A DNA stretch of 64,000 nucleotides from Hemerocallis citrina (GCA_017893485.1 CM030365.1:28976289-29040288), one strand, 5' to 3'. Shown: positions 19,431 to 32,188, counted from the stretch's first letter. Made by a program: numbers and translations. The notes: a model not told the origin generated them from the sequence alone.

Positions 19431-20617
19431 GTTAGGGTTAGTGACATCGTTAGGGTAGTAACAGTTACTTAACCATTTTTATCTATAAATTACCGAAGGG
19501 TGAGAGTTGGTGTGAGGGGTGATACTCTATAATCCAACCTCTCCTATAGGCTGACATTAGGTGGTGTTATTGGGATATATTCCCTTGTCAAAGGCATATG
19601 GGCGGTGCTTTTTCATGACGAGTTGGGAGCACGGGATCCGTATCTTGATTGTTAATTCCTAAACTGCCATGATAAGAATGGGAGGTTTTCCTAGGAAAAT
19701 AGACCCTACGATTCCATTTGGTTCCATGCCTTCTCATGACGAGTTGAGGGCACGGAAGAAGGTTGACGAGTATCTTGTAGTTCGTGTTGGCTTTGAGGGA
19801 GGACCGGTTCGCCGTGCAATAGTAGAAAACGGGGACACCACTATTGTACTGCAGTAGCAAAACTATACCGTACCTGCAACCTCATCAGTCATATAGTATG
19901 TGTCAGGAACAGGATGGGTACAAAAGTAAAATTCATGATGCGGATTCAAATCCCTATATATAAAGAAATGACTTGATATGGGGCGTATGTAGTATGGGTT
20001 GCATACTGTTCCAGAGTCTCGCTTGCATTAAGTGCATCGTTGAATTAGTTAATCATGCATTAGATTCTAAGTCATAGCATACACTGACACATCAATTATA
20101 TATGTACACGTTTCTCTACTCATCAATCTATTTGCTTATAGTTGAGAATCGCTGCTAGTCATCAGCCTTAAAGCGTCAGCATATGTACTGACGTCCCCAC
20201 TTCAATAGGTACTGGATTGCAGAAGTACAGGTATAAGATTCAAGAGGACTCAATGCAAGAGAAGCAAGAGTCGATTTTATTTTCCACTGTAAATTATGTT
20301 GGTTACTATTGTTTCATTTTAAACAATTATTGTAATTTATTTATTTGTTAGGAAGCATCCAAGTGAAGTACCAAGTGTTGTTCTTTATTCATTGTGCTCT
20401 GATGTAATTTGTTGAAAGTTATAACACTTGGGCTTGTAAAGGTATTATTGTAACACTGATGTAATGTATTGCAGCTTTATAACATTCGGACTTGTAATAC
20501 ATTTGTGTTGAATAAAAAGTTTTAAATTTTCCTATCTTTCTGTGTATTGTAGCTAATTGAAGGAAAGATTTTGGCTTATGTCACGGTTTCCCAGTATATC
20601 GAAATCAGAGCGTTACA
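19431..20617 (+). other. LTR A 3' part
   Basis: Non-coding, with counterparts on the minus strand at 25969-27100 (for example TACTGACGTCCCCACTTCAA and AAGCATCCAAGTGAA). Ends GCGTTACA. Confidence 0.7.
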
Positions 20618-20622
20618 AAAGG
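20618..20622. repeat. target-site duplication AAAGG, right
   Basis: Identical to 7300-7304. Confidence 0.9.
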
Positions 20623-21955
20623 CATTGAACTCATGATGTAGAGTTAATGAGTTGTTGTCGGAGCTCGAGTGAAGTGCAAGACATTGAACTCATTGTTTGG
20701 GGATAACGAGCCATTGATGGAACTCGAGCGAAGAGCAAGGCGTTGACCTCATTGTATGGTGGTAATGAGTTTTCGATAGACAGTGAGTGAAGAGCAGCGC
20801 GTTGAACTCGTTGTATTGAGTGAACGAGCTATTGACGACGCTCGAGCGAAGAGCAGGGCGTTGAACTCATTGTATGGAGTTAGCAAGTTGTTTATAGAGC
20901 TCGATTGAAGAGCATGACATTGGACTCATTGTATGGAGTTAATGAGTTGTTGACGGAGCTCGATCAGAGAGCAAAGCATTGAACTCATTCTATGGAGCTA
21001 ATAATTTGTAGATGGTACTCGAGCGAATGGCAGGGCATTGAAATCATGGTATGGGGTTAACATGATGTTGATGGAGCTTGAGCGACGAGGAAGGCATCAA
21101 ACTCATTGTTTGGAGAGAATGAGTTGTTGATGGTGCTCGAGCAAAGTGCGAAAGGCGTTGAACTCATTGTTTGGAGCTAAAAAGTTGTTGATGGAACTTG
21201 AGCAGTGAATAGGGTATTAAACTCGTTGTTTGTAGCTAACGAGTCATTGGCCAAGCTCAAACGAAGTGCAAGGAAATGATGTTAACGAGCTGTTGACGGG
21301 GCTCGAGTTAAGAGCGAGGCATTGAACTCGTTGTTCGGAGTCAACGAGTTGATGATGGAGCTTGAGTGGTGATGAGGGCATTGAACTCGTTGTTTGGAGC
21401 TAACAAGTTGTTGATGGAGCTTGGGCAAAGTGTGGAAGGTGTCAAACTCATTGTTTGGAGCTAACGAGTTATGATGGAGCTCGGGCAAAATGAGAAAGGC
21501 ATCAAACTAGTTGTTTGGAGCTAAAGAGTTGTTGATGGAGCTCGAGCGAAGAGATAGGCATAGAACTCATTGTATGGAGTGGACAAGTTATTCATGGAGC
21601 CAGAGCGAAGAGTAGGGAATTGAACTCGTTGTATGGAGTTACCAGGCTGTTGATTGTGCTTGAGCGAAGAGCAGGGCGTTGAGCTCGTTTTATGGAGTCA
21701 ACGAGTTGTTGATAGAGCTCAAGTGGAGAGCAAGGTATTGGACTCGTTGTGTGGAGCTAACGATTTATTGATGGAGCACGAGTGAAGAGCATGGCATTGA
21801 ACACGTTGTGGGGAGCTAACGAGTTGTTTATGGAGCCTGAGTGAAGAGCAGAGTGTTGAACTTATTGTATGGAGTTAACGTGTCATTTACAGGAGGAACT
21901 CAAGTGGGGCGTAGAGTGTCGATCTCATTTTTTGGAGCGAATGAGTTGTGGGTGT
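20618..21955 (-). repeat. 58-60 bp tandem array, over 20 units, of the minus-strand Tat relic
   Basis: Units GTTGAACTCGTTGTATGGAG, TTAACGAGTTGTTGATGGAG, CTCGAGCGAAGAGCAGGGC (as read on plus). Continues 7131-7304 across the solo LTR. On the minus strand it lies downstream of the protease remnant, as in other Tat 3' UTRs. Confidence 0.9.
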
Positions 21956-22150
21956 TATAAGTCTTCCTAATATTGAAGTGAAGTTCTTTGTGTGTTATTC
22001 AGTGTTGAAGTAATTCAATTCTTCTCTTTATTGAAAGCAATCGTGTATACCGAATGATGTCCTCGTGATGCTGCACATGCTCTTGTTCGCACTACATTGC
22101 GCTTGACTAAGTTGTGATTTATCTGTTTGTGTAGCGTGTCATACGATATG
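21956..22150. other. spacer between arrays
   Basis: No feature recognised. Confidence 0.4.
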
Positions 22151-22800
22151 AAGTTGGAGCTTGCTTAGGTGAATGTGGTGTTACTCAGGAAAAACTTGGA
22201 GCTCCAAACTTACTTGTTTGCTTGTTTGCTAGAGCAACTGCAATCCACGATTATGGACCTTTAATCTATCTTTAGGGGTTTTTAAAAAGTTTTAGAATCT
22301 AATCGAATGACGAGTTGGGCTCTGAACTTGCTTATTTGCAGGTTGTTAAAGCAACTCCGAGCCATGGGTATCAACTCCGAACTTATTTTTAGGAGTTTAA
22401 CATGTTGTAGGAGCAGATCGAATGATGAGTTAAGCTCTGAACGTGCTTCATTGTTGTTTGCTAGAGAAAATCCGAGTCATGGGTACAGACTTCGAACTTG
22501 TCATTGAGAGTTTAAGAGATTGCAAGAGCATGTCGAATGGCGAGTTGAGCTCCGAACTTGCTTCATTATAGGTTGCTAAATAAACTCTGAGCCATGGATG
22601 TGGACTCCAAACTTGTCATTGAGTTGAGCAGATCGAGTGGCGAGTTGAGCTTTGAACTTACTTTGTTGCAAATTGCTAGAGCAACTCCGAGCCACGGGTA
22701 TGGACTCCAAACTTGTCTTATAAGGAGCTTCTAATGAATTTTTGGTGCCGTTTTTAGGAATAAGCTTGTCATTTAACTCACTGTTTGCATCTAGAGAATT
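22151..22800 (-). repeat. ~100-115 bp diverged repeats
   Basis: Phrases GAGTTGAGCTCCGAACTTGC, AGGTTGCTAAAGCAACTCCG, CATGGGTATGGACTCCAAAC recur near 22311, 22424, 22539 and 22638. Reversed, they resemble the 95-bp units at 3551-4215. Confidence 0.75.
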
Positions 22801-23200
22801 GTACAAAATATTTGAAAATTTTAATACTAAATTTTATTGAAAAATAAAACTAAGTAGGTGCACTAGTGGCTAGCCTTTGTTACATTCAGTGACTGGTGGG
22901 GATAGAGGTCTTTATTAGAAAATATTGAAAATATGTAGAAGAGGAGGGCGTTAAGTGCCCTTGTTGGATTTCTTGGAGCATTCCCAATTCCAAGTCCCTG
23001 TTGATATCTCCTTGCCCTCCAAGACTTCAAGTTGATGAGCTGTAAAGCAAATAACTTGGTATACCTTGTCTGGACTTCCTATTTTGGAGCGCGCCTCCCC
23101 TTGTTTTGCATAGAGGATGGGAGATCTTCATATATTGCCAATGTATTTAGGCATGACTGTTTCTGTCATTGAATGAGCAGAGTGGCTTTGGGCGAGGGGT
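22801..23200 (-). other. Tat-like 3' UTR start (minus strand)
   Basis: On the minus strand, AATGTAACAAAGGCTAGCCA and CACCTACTTAGTTTTATTTT match the 3' UTR start at 3260-3310 and 12237-12290. No gene. Confidence 0.6.
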
Positions 23201-23673
23201 TCAAGTCTATTACCGTATTCTGAGTAGGACGAATTTGGACCTGGTGAGAGATGGTTGGTGGTTTACAACTTTTCAGCAGAATAGTTTGAGTCAGTAGCTT
23301 CAAGGTCGCCTACGGACTCCAAGTTATAGTGATTGCATTATCGCGGTAGTTCTATGGCATCAAGGGGGAGAACCGAGCCCCCATTGTGGCGGTGTAGCAT
23401 GCACATGCTGCCTGTTGGCTCCCTACAACTTGGCCTATGCCTACTATTGTGGGAACTTCATTTTCATGTGATAGGTAAAAGCAACTGCATGAAAGGCTGC
23501 TAGGCATGGATGGCCAAATATGTCGTTATACGTTGCTTTGACACTACTACCACTAATTGTGGCACCTCATTTCGAGTAGCTGAGGCATTTCCGAATGTCA
23601 CATCGAGTGTGACGGTTCTTTCGACTTGGACGGGGACACCGGAGAATCTGTGGAGTGTATAGCCACCGGCTGG
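23201..23673 (-). pseudogene. Tat-type protease fragment (minus strand)
   Basis: Starting from the LTR junction at 23673 and reading leftwards, the frame gives PAGGYTLHRFSGVPVQVE then TLDVTFGNASATRNE, matching the C-terminal half of the protease at 2.6 and 43 kb. It then breaks up with stops and frame changes (LAIHA* instead of the LGHPGLAA region, CYTATMGARF). The N-terminal half with the catalytic Asp is missing, cut off by the family-B LTR fragment at 23674. RT and integrase are absent. Confidence 0.6.
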
Positions 23674-23960
23674 TGTAACACCCCAATTTTTTATTTTAAA
23701 AAAAATTAGTTCTTATATAAACAATTTCTTACTTAAACTATTCCTTACTTACACTATTTCTTACTTAAACTATTTCTTACTTACACTATTTGTTACTTAG
23801 AATAATCTTCATAAACTCCAATTAAAATTTTGGCAGTTTCCCCTGAAATATTAGCCCTTTTATAGAAATTCCTTACAGAATTCTGCAAATAATTACATAT
23901 ATTACAACACAGACAATATATAACAATCCTCCCCAGGCCAATCCAAGAAACAACACACAG

Positions 23961-24018
<58 letters not shown>

Positions 24019-25643
24019 TCTGGGGGCATATCTCATCATAAAATGCAAGATACAAATTAAAAACCAAAAACTCGTTTAAAAACATAAAAAGATTTTTAGA
24101 ACAACCTTTCAAACAAAAACACAAAGATTGCAATACTCCACAACGTGGCAGGTACGGGTTTTGCATACCTCATCACATCACTATATATCATCATCCCATA
24201 CAATTATATAAATAATCTTCCAAAATACAAAATATTACACAAATATTATCATATATCCCCATTCTACATGATTTACCTTAATACAAGTATATAATAGATA
24301 CAACTACTAAGATATCTCACCTCACTGCTACTCAAAACCTGCAAAGAGGGTCAGGGGCATCCTCCCTCAGAGAGGGACTCTGCTAACTCCCAAAACAATA
24401 GGGGTCAGCCATAACTGATGTGAGTATAATCTACTAGGTTAGTTACTGAAATAAGTAATATGAAATGAATTAATAGAACTTACTAACATGATGATAATTA
24501 AAGATAACCTGAGATTAAACATGAAAACATAATAAATGAAAATTGGATATTGCACAAAGGTAATTTATTAGTCTTCAACCAATCTACCATATCAACATCC
24601 ATTCAATCTACCATATCATAAAATATTTTTACTTTAATCTCCCTTCCCATCTTATACTATATTCACATTCAATCACGTCTCATAACATCACATTCATTCT
24701 CATCTCATCATCTTACATTCATTCAATCTTATAATATCACAATCATTCAATCTTGAACTTTATTCACATTCACTCACGTCTTATAACATCACATTCATTT
24801 ACATCTCATAACGTCACATTCATTCAATCAAATAAGATATTCACATTCATTCTCATCTCATAACATATCAAAACACATTAACATTCATTCTCTTCTCTTA
24901 ATACAATTTACTTTCCTTTTTATTCTTATTACATCATACCACTTACTTTAATTCTCATTCTTATTTTAGATTTTCATTATCATCTCATCAAACAACTTAC
25001 TTTACATCTCATTCTTATGTTATCATATAATTTACTTTAATATTCATTCACATCTCATATTACAACTTACATTATTTTTCATTCTCATCGGGTAATACAC
25101 CACACCCCAAGTCGATAACTTGGGTAATATAACATCACACCTCATGCCGATAGCTTGGGTATTACTTTACTTTATTTTTCTCATCTTCATTCATATGACT
25201 TACTTTACTTTTTATTCTCATCCCACAATACAACTATCATATCAACACCCCACCGATCAACCTTGGAGTTGTGCCTAGGCAGGTAGTTCCCACCATTTCC
25301 ACTGAAATAGTAGGCGAGTAGTTCCTTTACACAATCCCAAGGCATACCAAACTCATGTTACATCTTAATTTACTTTTCATTCACATAATACATCTTACTT
25401 TACTTTTCAGTCTTATAATATACTTTCTTTAATTTTCATTCACATAATACATAACACATTCTCTTTACTTGTCATTCTTATTCACATAACACAATTTCTT
25501 TACTTTTCATATTCATTCACAAAATGCATTTTCTTTACTTTCTTTTTTTTCTCATTCTCATTTTTATATCATTCACTTTCTTTACTTTCTCATTCTCATT
25601 TCATATTTACCAATTTTATTAATTTGTCGACCAGTGCCCCCAT
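23674..25643 (-). mobile_element. truncated family B LTR (Del/Tekay-like), minus strand
   Basis: Begins TGTAACACCCCAATTTTTT, the reverse of the family B LTR end at 49072 (TTGGGGTGTTACA). It follows that LTR for about 1.97 kb in order: AAATTTTGGCAG, CCCCAGGCCA, CTCTGGGGGC, AGAGAGGGACTC, then TTTGTCGACCAGTG at the right break, equivalent to about 47110. Considerably diverged. No coding. Confidence 0.75.
23963..24014. repeat. (TA)n microsatellite
   Basis: About 26 TA units. Confidence 0.95.
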
Positions 25644-25968
25644 TGTTGGATCCTGTATGCAAGGCAGATAACACTAGATGGCAGGGTGGGGGGGGGGGAA
25701 TAGTGTTATTAAAAATTATTAAAAAATATTCAACTTGAAACACCTACTAAGTCAACTGGGACAAAAGACTAGTCGACTGAATCGAGAGATAAAAAAAATA
25801 CTTAATCAACTTGAAGAACAACGAGTCTGTAAGTCAACTTAATAGAACTACCAGTCGACTAATCAGACAAAGACAGAAATAAAATGTAGCGAAATTAAAT
25901 TTACAAGTTAGAAAGATCAAATCACAGAGAATCAGCAATGCTAACACAACGATATATCCTGGATCGGT
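25644..25968. other. unclassified repeat fragment
   Basis: Contains a 12-base G run followed by GAATAGTGTTATTAA, and several GTCGACT/GTCAACT motifs. Possibly a fragment of another retrotransposon; not assigned. Confidence 0.35.
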
Positions 25969-28384
25969 TGTAACGCCCCGATTTCTAGTAACTGGGAAAC
26001 CGTGATACGAGCCAGAATCTTTCCTTCAATTAGCCATAATACACAGAAAAAATAGAAAAATTGAAAACTTTTTATTCAACACAAATGTATTACAAGTCCG
26101 AATGTTACAAAATTGCAATACATTACAACAATGTTACAATAATACCTTTACAACCCCAAGTGTTATAACTTTCAAGAATTTACATCAGAGTACAATGAAT
26201 AAAGAATCACTTGGTATTTCACATGGATGCTTTCCAATAAATAAATAATTTACAACAATTATTACAAATAGAACAATAGTAGACAATATAAATTACAGCG
26301 GAAATAACATCGACTCTTGCTTCTCTTGCCTTGAGTCCTCTTTAATCTTGTACATGTACTTCTGCAATCTAGTACCTATTGAAATGGGGACGTCAGTACA
26401 TATACTAATGCTTTAAGGCTGATGACTAGCAATGATTCTCCACTTAAAGCAAATAGATTGATGAAAAGAGAAACATGTATATATAGTTGATGTGTCAGTG
26501 TATGCTTATGACTTAGACACAAAGGCAATACTTATTAATGCAAGGATGCTCTTATTCTAATGCAAACAAGACTTTGGGACAGTATGCAGCCCATACTACA
26601 TACTCCCCATATCAAGCCATTTCTTCACATATAGGGATTTGAACCCGCGCCATGAATTCTATTCTTGTACTCGACTTGTTTCTGAAGATTAGAGATGACT
26701 AATGAGGTTGCCCTGAAACAGTCTAACTCTGCCAGGCGCACCGGACCTCACTTAAATATCTGACGAATCCTTGGAGTTTCTACGGATGCAGATTAGCTCG
26801 AAGCATCCCTTGCCGCCCCCTAACCAGACCGTATTCCATGGCTTCTCGCCCTTCGATACAAGACAAGATGGAGTTCCGGGGGGTTCATTCCTCCTAGCTC
26901 CAACAGGAATCGCTTCCGCATATCAAGACACTTCAGAAATTAACAGACGAGATATGGATCCCGTGCTCCCAACTCGTGAGAAGGCACAGACCGTATCCCT
27001 TTGACAAGAAGGTTACAACCCAATAACACCGCCTAGGGTCGGCCTATAGGATAGGTTGGATCATAAGGAATCACCCTGAACACCAACTCTTTCCCTTCGG
27101 CGAATAATGATAATAAGTAATGGTTAAGTAGTAATAGTCATAAGTTACTAGCCTAACAATGTCAATAACCCTAAACAAACTGGGGGATGACAACAGAACT
27201 TACACAACATGCTGAGTCTTAAGTTAGACTTCGCAAGATAACTCTACTAGGCTGCTCAACCTAGACTTACCAGAATCCCTAAGGATCTGGTTCATGGCCT
27301 ATCAATCCAAGACCCCGGCAATACGAACGCACTCACATGCTACTACCCTGAACTTGGATTTCTTTTATGCTCTGGTTCGCGATCAACCTACACCGGTTAA
27401 GATCCGACGGTACACAAGGAGTGACTCATCCACAATCCCATAGGAGTAAGGTAAACACACATCTTGATGGTCGATAGCCCTAGGGCAATAATATCGCCCT
27501 AGACGAGCACAACAAAACTGCGTTCTAGCAAATAAGCTACATGCGAGTAACAGAACACATACTTCGCAAGATAACTCTCTAGTTAGCTCGAACCTCAGAT
27601 TCTACAGGTATGACACACTAAAACACCAAAGAAGTCAAACAGCAAGTCCCAGTCAAGACAGCCAGCTGCTGTACTTTGCAAACGGCATAACTCCTACTCT
27701 GCTTATCGAAATTTAACCCGAGAGGTCAATTCGGAAAGGAAAAGATGTCTACTACAACTCTCTAGTTGGCCCGAACCTCAGATTCATCAAGTGAAACCCT
27801 CAAAAATGACAAAGAAGTGAAACAGTAAGCATTCTGTCAGACAACTATTTGCTGTATTTTGCAAAGACCATAACTCCTATTCCGCTTATCGAAATTTAAC
27901 TCGAGTGGTCAATTCAGAAAGGGAAAGATGTCTACTACAACTCTCTAGTTGGTCCAAACCTCAGACTCAACAGATAAGACACTCAAAAGTATCAAGCAAC
28001 AAAAACAGCAACATTCAGCCGAACAGCTTGTTTCTGTTTTTGTAAAGGTCATAACTTTTGCATGTTAACTTTTGCATGTCTTATTTGGAAAGGAGAGAAT
28101 ATCTACTACAACTGCCTAGTTGGCCCAAACCTCAAATTTCGAGAGGAAACCCAAGTTCTAGAACCTTGAAACTACTGCGACACTAACCCAAAACAGTGAG
28201 CTCACTATTTTGACCCTAAGATCGCTGTTTTGGGGGGAACGGTCGTTTCACCCATCAAATTGGCTCTGAAAAATCCCCAAAAATTGTAGCATGGTAATAA
28301 CACCCCTAAGAACGTCTCATATAAATTTCGGTTCAAAATTCTACTTTTAACACATGTAAACAAATCTAACCCTACAACTATTCA

Positions 28385-28700
28385 AGCATGGATACAACAT
28401 AAGCATGGGCTCTTTCTACAATCCCTACAACAATTCAAGTATGGTATACAACATAAGCAACATCCTACAACAATCATAAGCATGGTATACAATTTTAAGC
28501 ATGAACCTTCAACAATCTAAGCATGGTATTTACTACAATTTTAAGCATGGATAACTACTACAACTTAAGCATGAATTTTACTACACTTAAGCATGAATAA
28601 TTACTATACTTAAGCATGGATATCTACTACCCTTTAAGCATGGATGTCTACTACTATCTTGAGCATGAAATACTACTACTTAAACATTTTCTACAACTCA
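28385..28700. repeat. AGCATGGATA-type short degenerate repeats
   Basis: About a dozen copies of TTAAGCATG(G/A)AT... ACTACTAC within the family A LTR. Confidence 0.75.
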
Positions 28701-29860
28701 AGCATGAGTTAATTAGCAACATAAAAACTTAATCTTTTTCAATCTAGAAGTAAAGTAGGAGCTTAACATTTTATGAACTAGAAGCGAAATAGAAACTTAA
28801 TCCTCCATGTCTTAGAGGTGAAAATAGAAGCTTAACCTTTCTCAACCTAGAAGCAAAAGAAGCTTGATTTTTAACAAGTAGTAAAGTAAACATACAACAA
28901 CTACTAAAAGACTTATCTTTTATGAGCTAGGATTAGAAAGACTTGATCTTTTGCTTGGTAGGAAAACAACATACAACAAGTCCTCTTTTTTTTTGAACTA
29001 GGGTTTGTAAAACTTGATTTTTAATGAGGTAGAGAGCAACAACAAATAAAGACATGTGTTTTATTAGTTAAGATGAGTTCTACCATCCCAAAAATGGGTA
29101 TGTGAGTATTCTTACTTTATGTGCTCTTAGTCATAGTCCAAGTTGTAGTTTGTGTTAACACAACAACCATAATAACAACAACAAACATAACAAAGTTAAT
29201 GGTTCAACCTTTATGTGTTTTGTTCAAGTTCCACCGTCCATGGGATAATTTTGATCCCTATGCTTAGTAATTAGTCCAAGTAGTTCAAAAATAATCATAC
29301 AAGTCACAAAGACTCAATCTTTATGCCATTGTTTTGAGTTCTACCATCCATATGCTCATGGGATCATTTTGATCCCTACAACCCCTTATATGCTTATCAA
29401 TTAGTCCAAGTTATTTAGAAACACACACATACAACATTCACACCTCAAAAGATGGTTTCTCTTTATCCTACAACAATCCAAACCCATAAGATGGGTTCTT
29501 TTAGCATACCCAACAACCCAACCCTAAAATGGGTTCTTTTTCACATACGAAATTAATAAATTCTAAAGATGTGTTCTTTTTCATTCCTTCAAGTAGTAGA
29601 CCCTTAAGAATGAGTTCTTTCTACTCATAAATAACTAAAATAGAAAACAAGCAACTAAATTAAAAGTAGAGAATCCCCACCTTGTTTATTTCTTTGTTGG
29701 AAGAACTAGCCTAGCAAACCTTCTCCTTCCTCCTTAGCTTTCTACTACAACTCTTTAAGAAAACCTACAAGGAAAAACTCTCAAGCTAGGGCTTGTTCTC
29801 TCTTTCTTTTCCTCTCTTTTTTTGTTCTTGCAAAAATGAGACAAGAGTGAAGTGGGTGGG

Positions 29861-29868
29861 TATTTATA
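29861..29868 (-). promoter_or_regulatory. TATA box of family A 3' LTR
   Basis: TATAAATA on the minus strand (plus: GGGTATTTATAGG), followed by a GA/CT-rich leader as in the solo LTR. Confidence 0.55.
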
Positions 29869-30469
29869 GGATGAAGGAGAGGGTGGAGAGTGCGAAAGCA
29901 CCAAGGGAGTTTTTGAAAAAACACCCTTGCAGAAAGCAAGGGCCGACCATGCTTGGGTGAGGTGGAGGTATGGTGGAAGGGGGTGAGGTGGAGGGGTGAG
30001 GTGGAGAAGAGAGAGCTTCTAGAAGAAAAAATCTCAAAACTCTTATGTATCTTTAATCCTTGTTTTAATCAAAACTTAGCCTTCCTAATTGATCTATCAT
30101 GACAAAAAGTGATATTTTTGTCCAAAAATACACAACATAATTTGTACAAACATACGAATTGATGCAATACGTATATGTATGCATATATATGTATACCGAT
30201 AGTTTCCGTCTGTTAAACCTCATAATCCGTATAAAATAAATAAATTCCGAAAATAATAATAAAATAAATTTTATTATGGGCTCAGAAGATTACGGTACCA
30301 ATTTGGTACAATACAGATGTATACAGACTGATATATATATATACAGATAATGTTATTCAACAAAACCATGTGATATCCACAAAAATATTTCAATAATAAT
30401 AAAATAAAAATTATATAAATGTAATATCCGTCCGGGATTTTACAATACTCCCACCTTAGAATAGTTCTG

Positions 30470-31204
30470 TCCTCAGAACTACATTAAGTTAGGAGAATAG
30501 AAAAATACGCACGCACTAAATAACTCGGGGAAAGAAAGCTTATATGGCTTTTCATCTCCCAATTAGCTCATCTACGAACTGGTTCTCCAAAGAACCCGAC
30601 CTCGATCCCAAGCTGCCTACAAACTCTGCCACAATCGAGATGTAACTATCAAATCTTGGTCAAATCCACTAACGCTGGCACTCCATGCTGCTTTATTGCG
30701 CCTTCAGTGTGGACTTCCGCTAATTTCTCTAGTGACTAAGTCATCTTTATTGGAAGAAAAGCACAGAATCGTCAACTAATCCCCAATATCCCGAATTGAG
30801 TCATACTTTTTCGAACCTCTGGGTAATCCTGTGACGAAGTCCATACCGACATTCCGAGATTTTCCTTCATCAACTTGCCGTTTTAGTGCTTCAATCCCTG
30901 TATCATCTGTCTAAGCCTTCTGACTTGCTCACTTAGACATGGTTGCAACTTCATTCGTGCGCAAAAGTGACCTCGAATCATGAGTAATCACTCCAATACT
31001 GGCATGACTGATCTCATCATCTAGCTTCTTACTTCCTTCATGGTCTTTGGCTGAGGCTAATTCTTCACCTATCTCGATCTTTTGCACTTCAATAGCCACT
31101 CCCTTCTTAGAAATTGGACATGGCCTATGAACATCACTTCTGACTTTTAGGATTCTCTTATATAATTTGCTCAAAGCTGACGCTCCAGATGGCGTAATCA
31201 ACAA
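30470..31204 (-). pseudogene. chromovirus pol remnant (integrase pieces)
   Basis: Minus-strand reading across frames gives GMDFVTGLPR then KKYDSI (start of the integrase catalytic core, which carries the first Asp), and later VSGFDQDLIVTSRLWQSL, recognisable as the region around the second catalytic Asp. Several stops and frame changes intervene. No RT or RNase H is recognised. It ends just before a purine-rich GGACAGAACTATTCTAAGGTGGGAG stretch (split here by decay) and the 3' LTR. Confidence 0.6.
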
Positions 31205-31309
31205 AAATAATTCTAGAGTTACCTCCCGCCCTCATCTCAACTTCTTGAAAAATAATTTAGACAAGGAAAATAATGAACCTTAATTGAACAAAACAGTTGT
31301 ATGGATTCC

Positions 31310-31315
<6 letters not shown>

Positions 31316-31340
<25 letters not shown>

Positions 31341-31346
31341 TATATA
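31316..31346. repeat. (TA)n microsatellite
   Basis: Short TA run inside the internal region. Confidence 0.85.
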
Positions 31347-31501
31347 AATCCAACTGTTTACAAAAAGTGTTACATCACATATAACTTCTTAGTCCAAAAT
31401 AAATTTCAAAATACAACTCTAAGACTTAGTTGCAGTTCCATATGCACATAATGGTACGGGCTCTCCTGCCTTCTTTAGCTTGCTTTTAGTAAGCGCAAAC
31501 T

Positions 31502-32188
31502 TTACCCTTGGTGAACCAGGTCCTTTCCTTTATTGTTCGTCTTTGGGGCTGATCTGCCGTCATCTTTATGAAGCTGGGGAAAGTTTAGCCCAACATGACC
31601 AATCTTCCCACAATTGTAATTTGTACGGGCTTCCATCTGAGAGTCCTTCCTCGGACATTGGTTCTTGAAATGATCTTGCTCACCACATTGGAAACAACTT
31701 CCTGTCTTGGTGCCTCCAAGTTTGCCCTCTATTTTTTGAGCCTTCTGCTTCTGATCTTGGTTCTCGAACCATGATGCTTTTGCAGATCTTTTTTCTTGTA
31801 GTCGCGGACAGACTGATTTCTCGTGCCCAAACCTCTTACAGAAACGGCATACTACAACCTCACTGGTCTCCTTGATTTTGTCCCATTCATGCTGTAGTTG
31901 TGCCAATCTGGAATTAAAGTATTCCTGCTCCTCTGCTAGGCATGCTAATGTAGCTCTGCAAGCCTTTCTCAGTTGCTTAGCTTGACGACCTTTCCTGGTT
32001 ACATACTTCCTCAGCTTCCTCATTTCCCGATGTATGCTGGCTGCCGCCACTGTGCGTTGATCCACACTTAGTCCCGGTGGTGGTGAAGTCTCCTTCGGCT
32101 CCTCTCTCAAGATCATCGGGTCATCCCTTGGAATTGGCTCACTCTCTTCTATCAACACCTTCTTGGTTAGGATATCCTCGAACACCAT
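31502..32188 (-). CDS. gag-like nucleocapsid ORF with CCHC knuckles (228 aa)
   Basis: One open frame shortly after the primer site. Residues about 50-110 are charged and likely helical (HREMRKLRKYVTRKGRQAKQ, EEQEYFNSRLAQLQHEWDKI). Three zinc-knuckle positions follow: CRFCKRFGHEKSVC and CFQCGEQDHFKNQC fit C-X2-C-X4-H-X4-C; the third (NYNCGKIGHVGLNF) has lost its first and last Cys. I do not see a Retrotrans_gag capsid domain, so this is probably an internally deleted gag. RNA binding would be the retained function. It may be non-functional, as the element is otherwise dead. Confidence 0.6.
   Translation of the reverse strand: MVFEDILTKKVLIEESEPIPRDDPMILREEPKETSPPPGLSVDQRTVAAASIHREMRKLRKYVTRKGRQAKQLRKACRATLACLAEEQEYFNSRLAQLQHEWDKIKETSEVVVCRFCKRFGHEKSVCPRLQEKRSAKASWFENQDQKQKAQKIEGKLGGTKTGSCFQCGEQDHFKNQCPRKDSQMEARTNYNCGKIGHVGLNFPQLHKDDGRSAPKTNNKGKDLVHQG

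Larger units (their letters stand above)
7305..20617 (+). mobile_element. solo LTR, family A (Del/Tekay-like chromovirus), split by a nested element
   Basis: Begins TGTAATATCCCGG (7305) and ends GCGTTACA (20617), with AAAGG on both sides. There is no internal region, so it is a solo LTR of 7305-9641 plus 17800-20617, about 5155 bp. The same family is present in minus orientation at 25969-30444 and 32370-32994, where a tRNA-iMet-type primer site and integrase remnants identify it as a Ty3/gypsy chromovirus. It holds a TATA box, a CT/GA-rich transcribed leader, diverged internal repeats and a 61-bp array. Confidence 0.85.
25969..30444 (-). repeat. 3' LTR of family A element (4476 bp)
   Basis: On minus it begins TGTAAAATCCCGGACGG (30444) and ends GGGGCGTTACA (25969). 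It matches the solo LTR 7305-20617 and the partial 5' LTR at 32370-32994. Long, non-coding, with TATAAATA at 29861-29868 (minus) and repeat phrases ACTACAACTCTCTAGTTGG at 27.5-28.1 kb. A run of AAGCATG-containing phrases fills 28390-28700. Confidence 0.85.
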
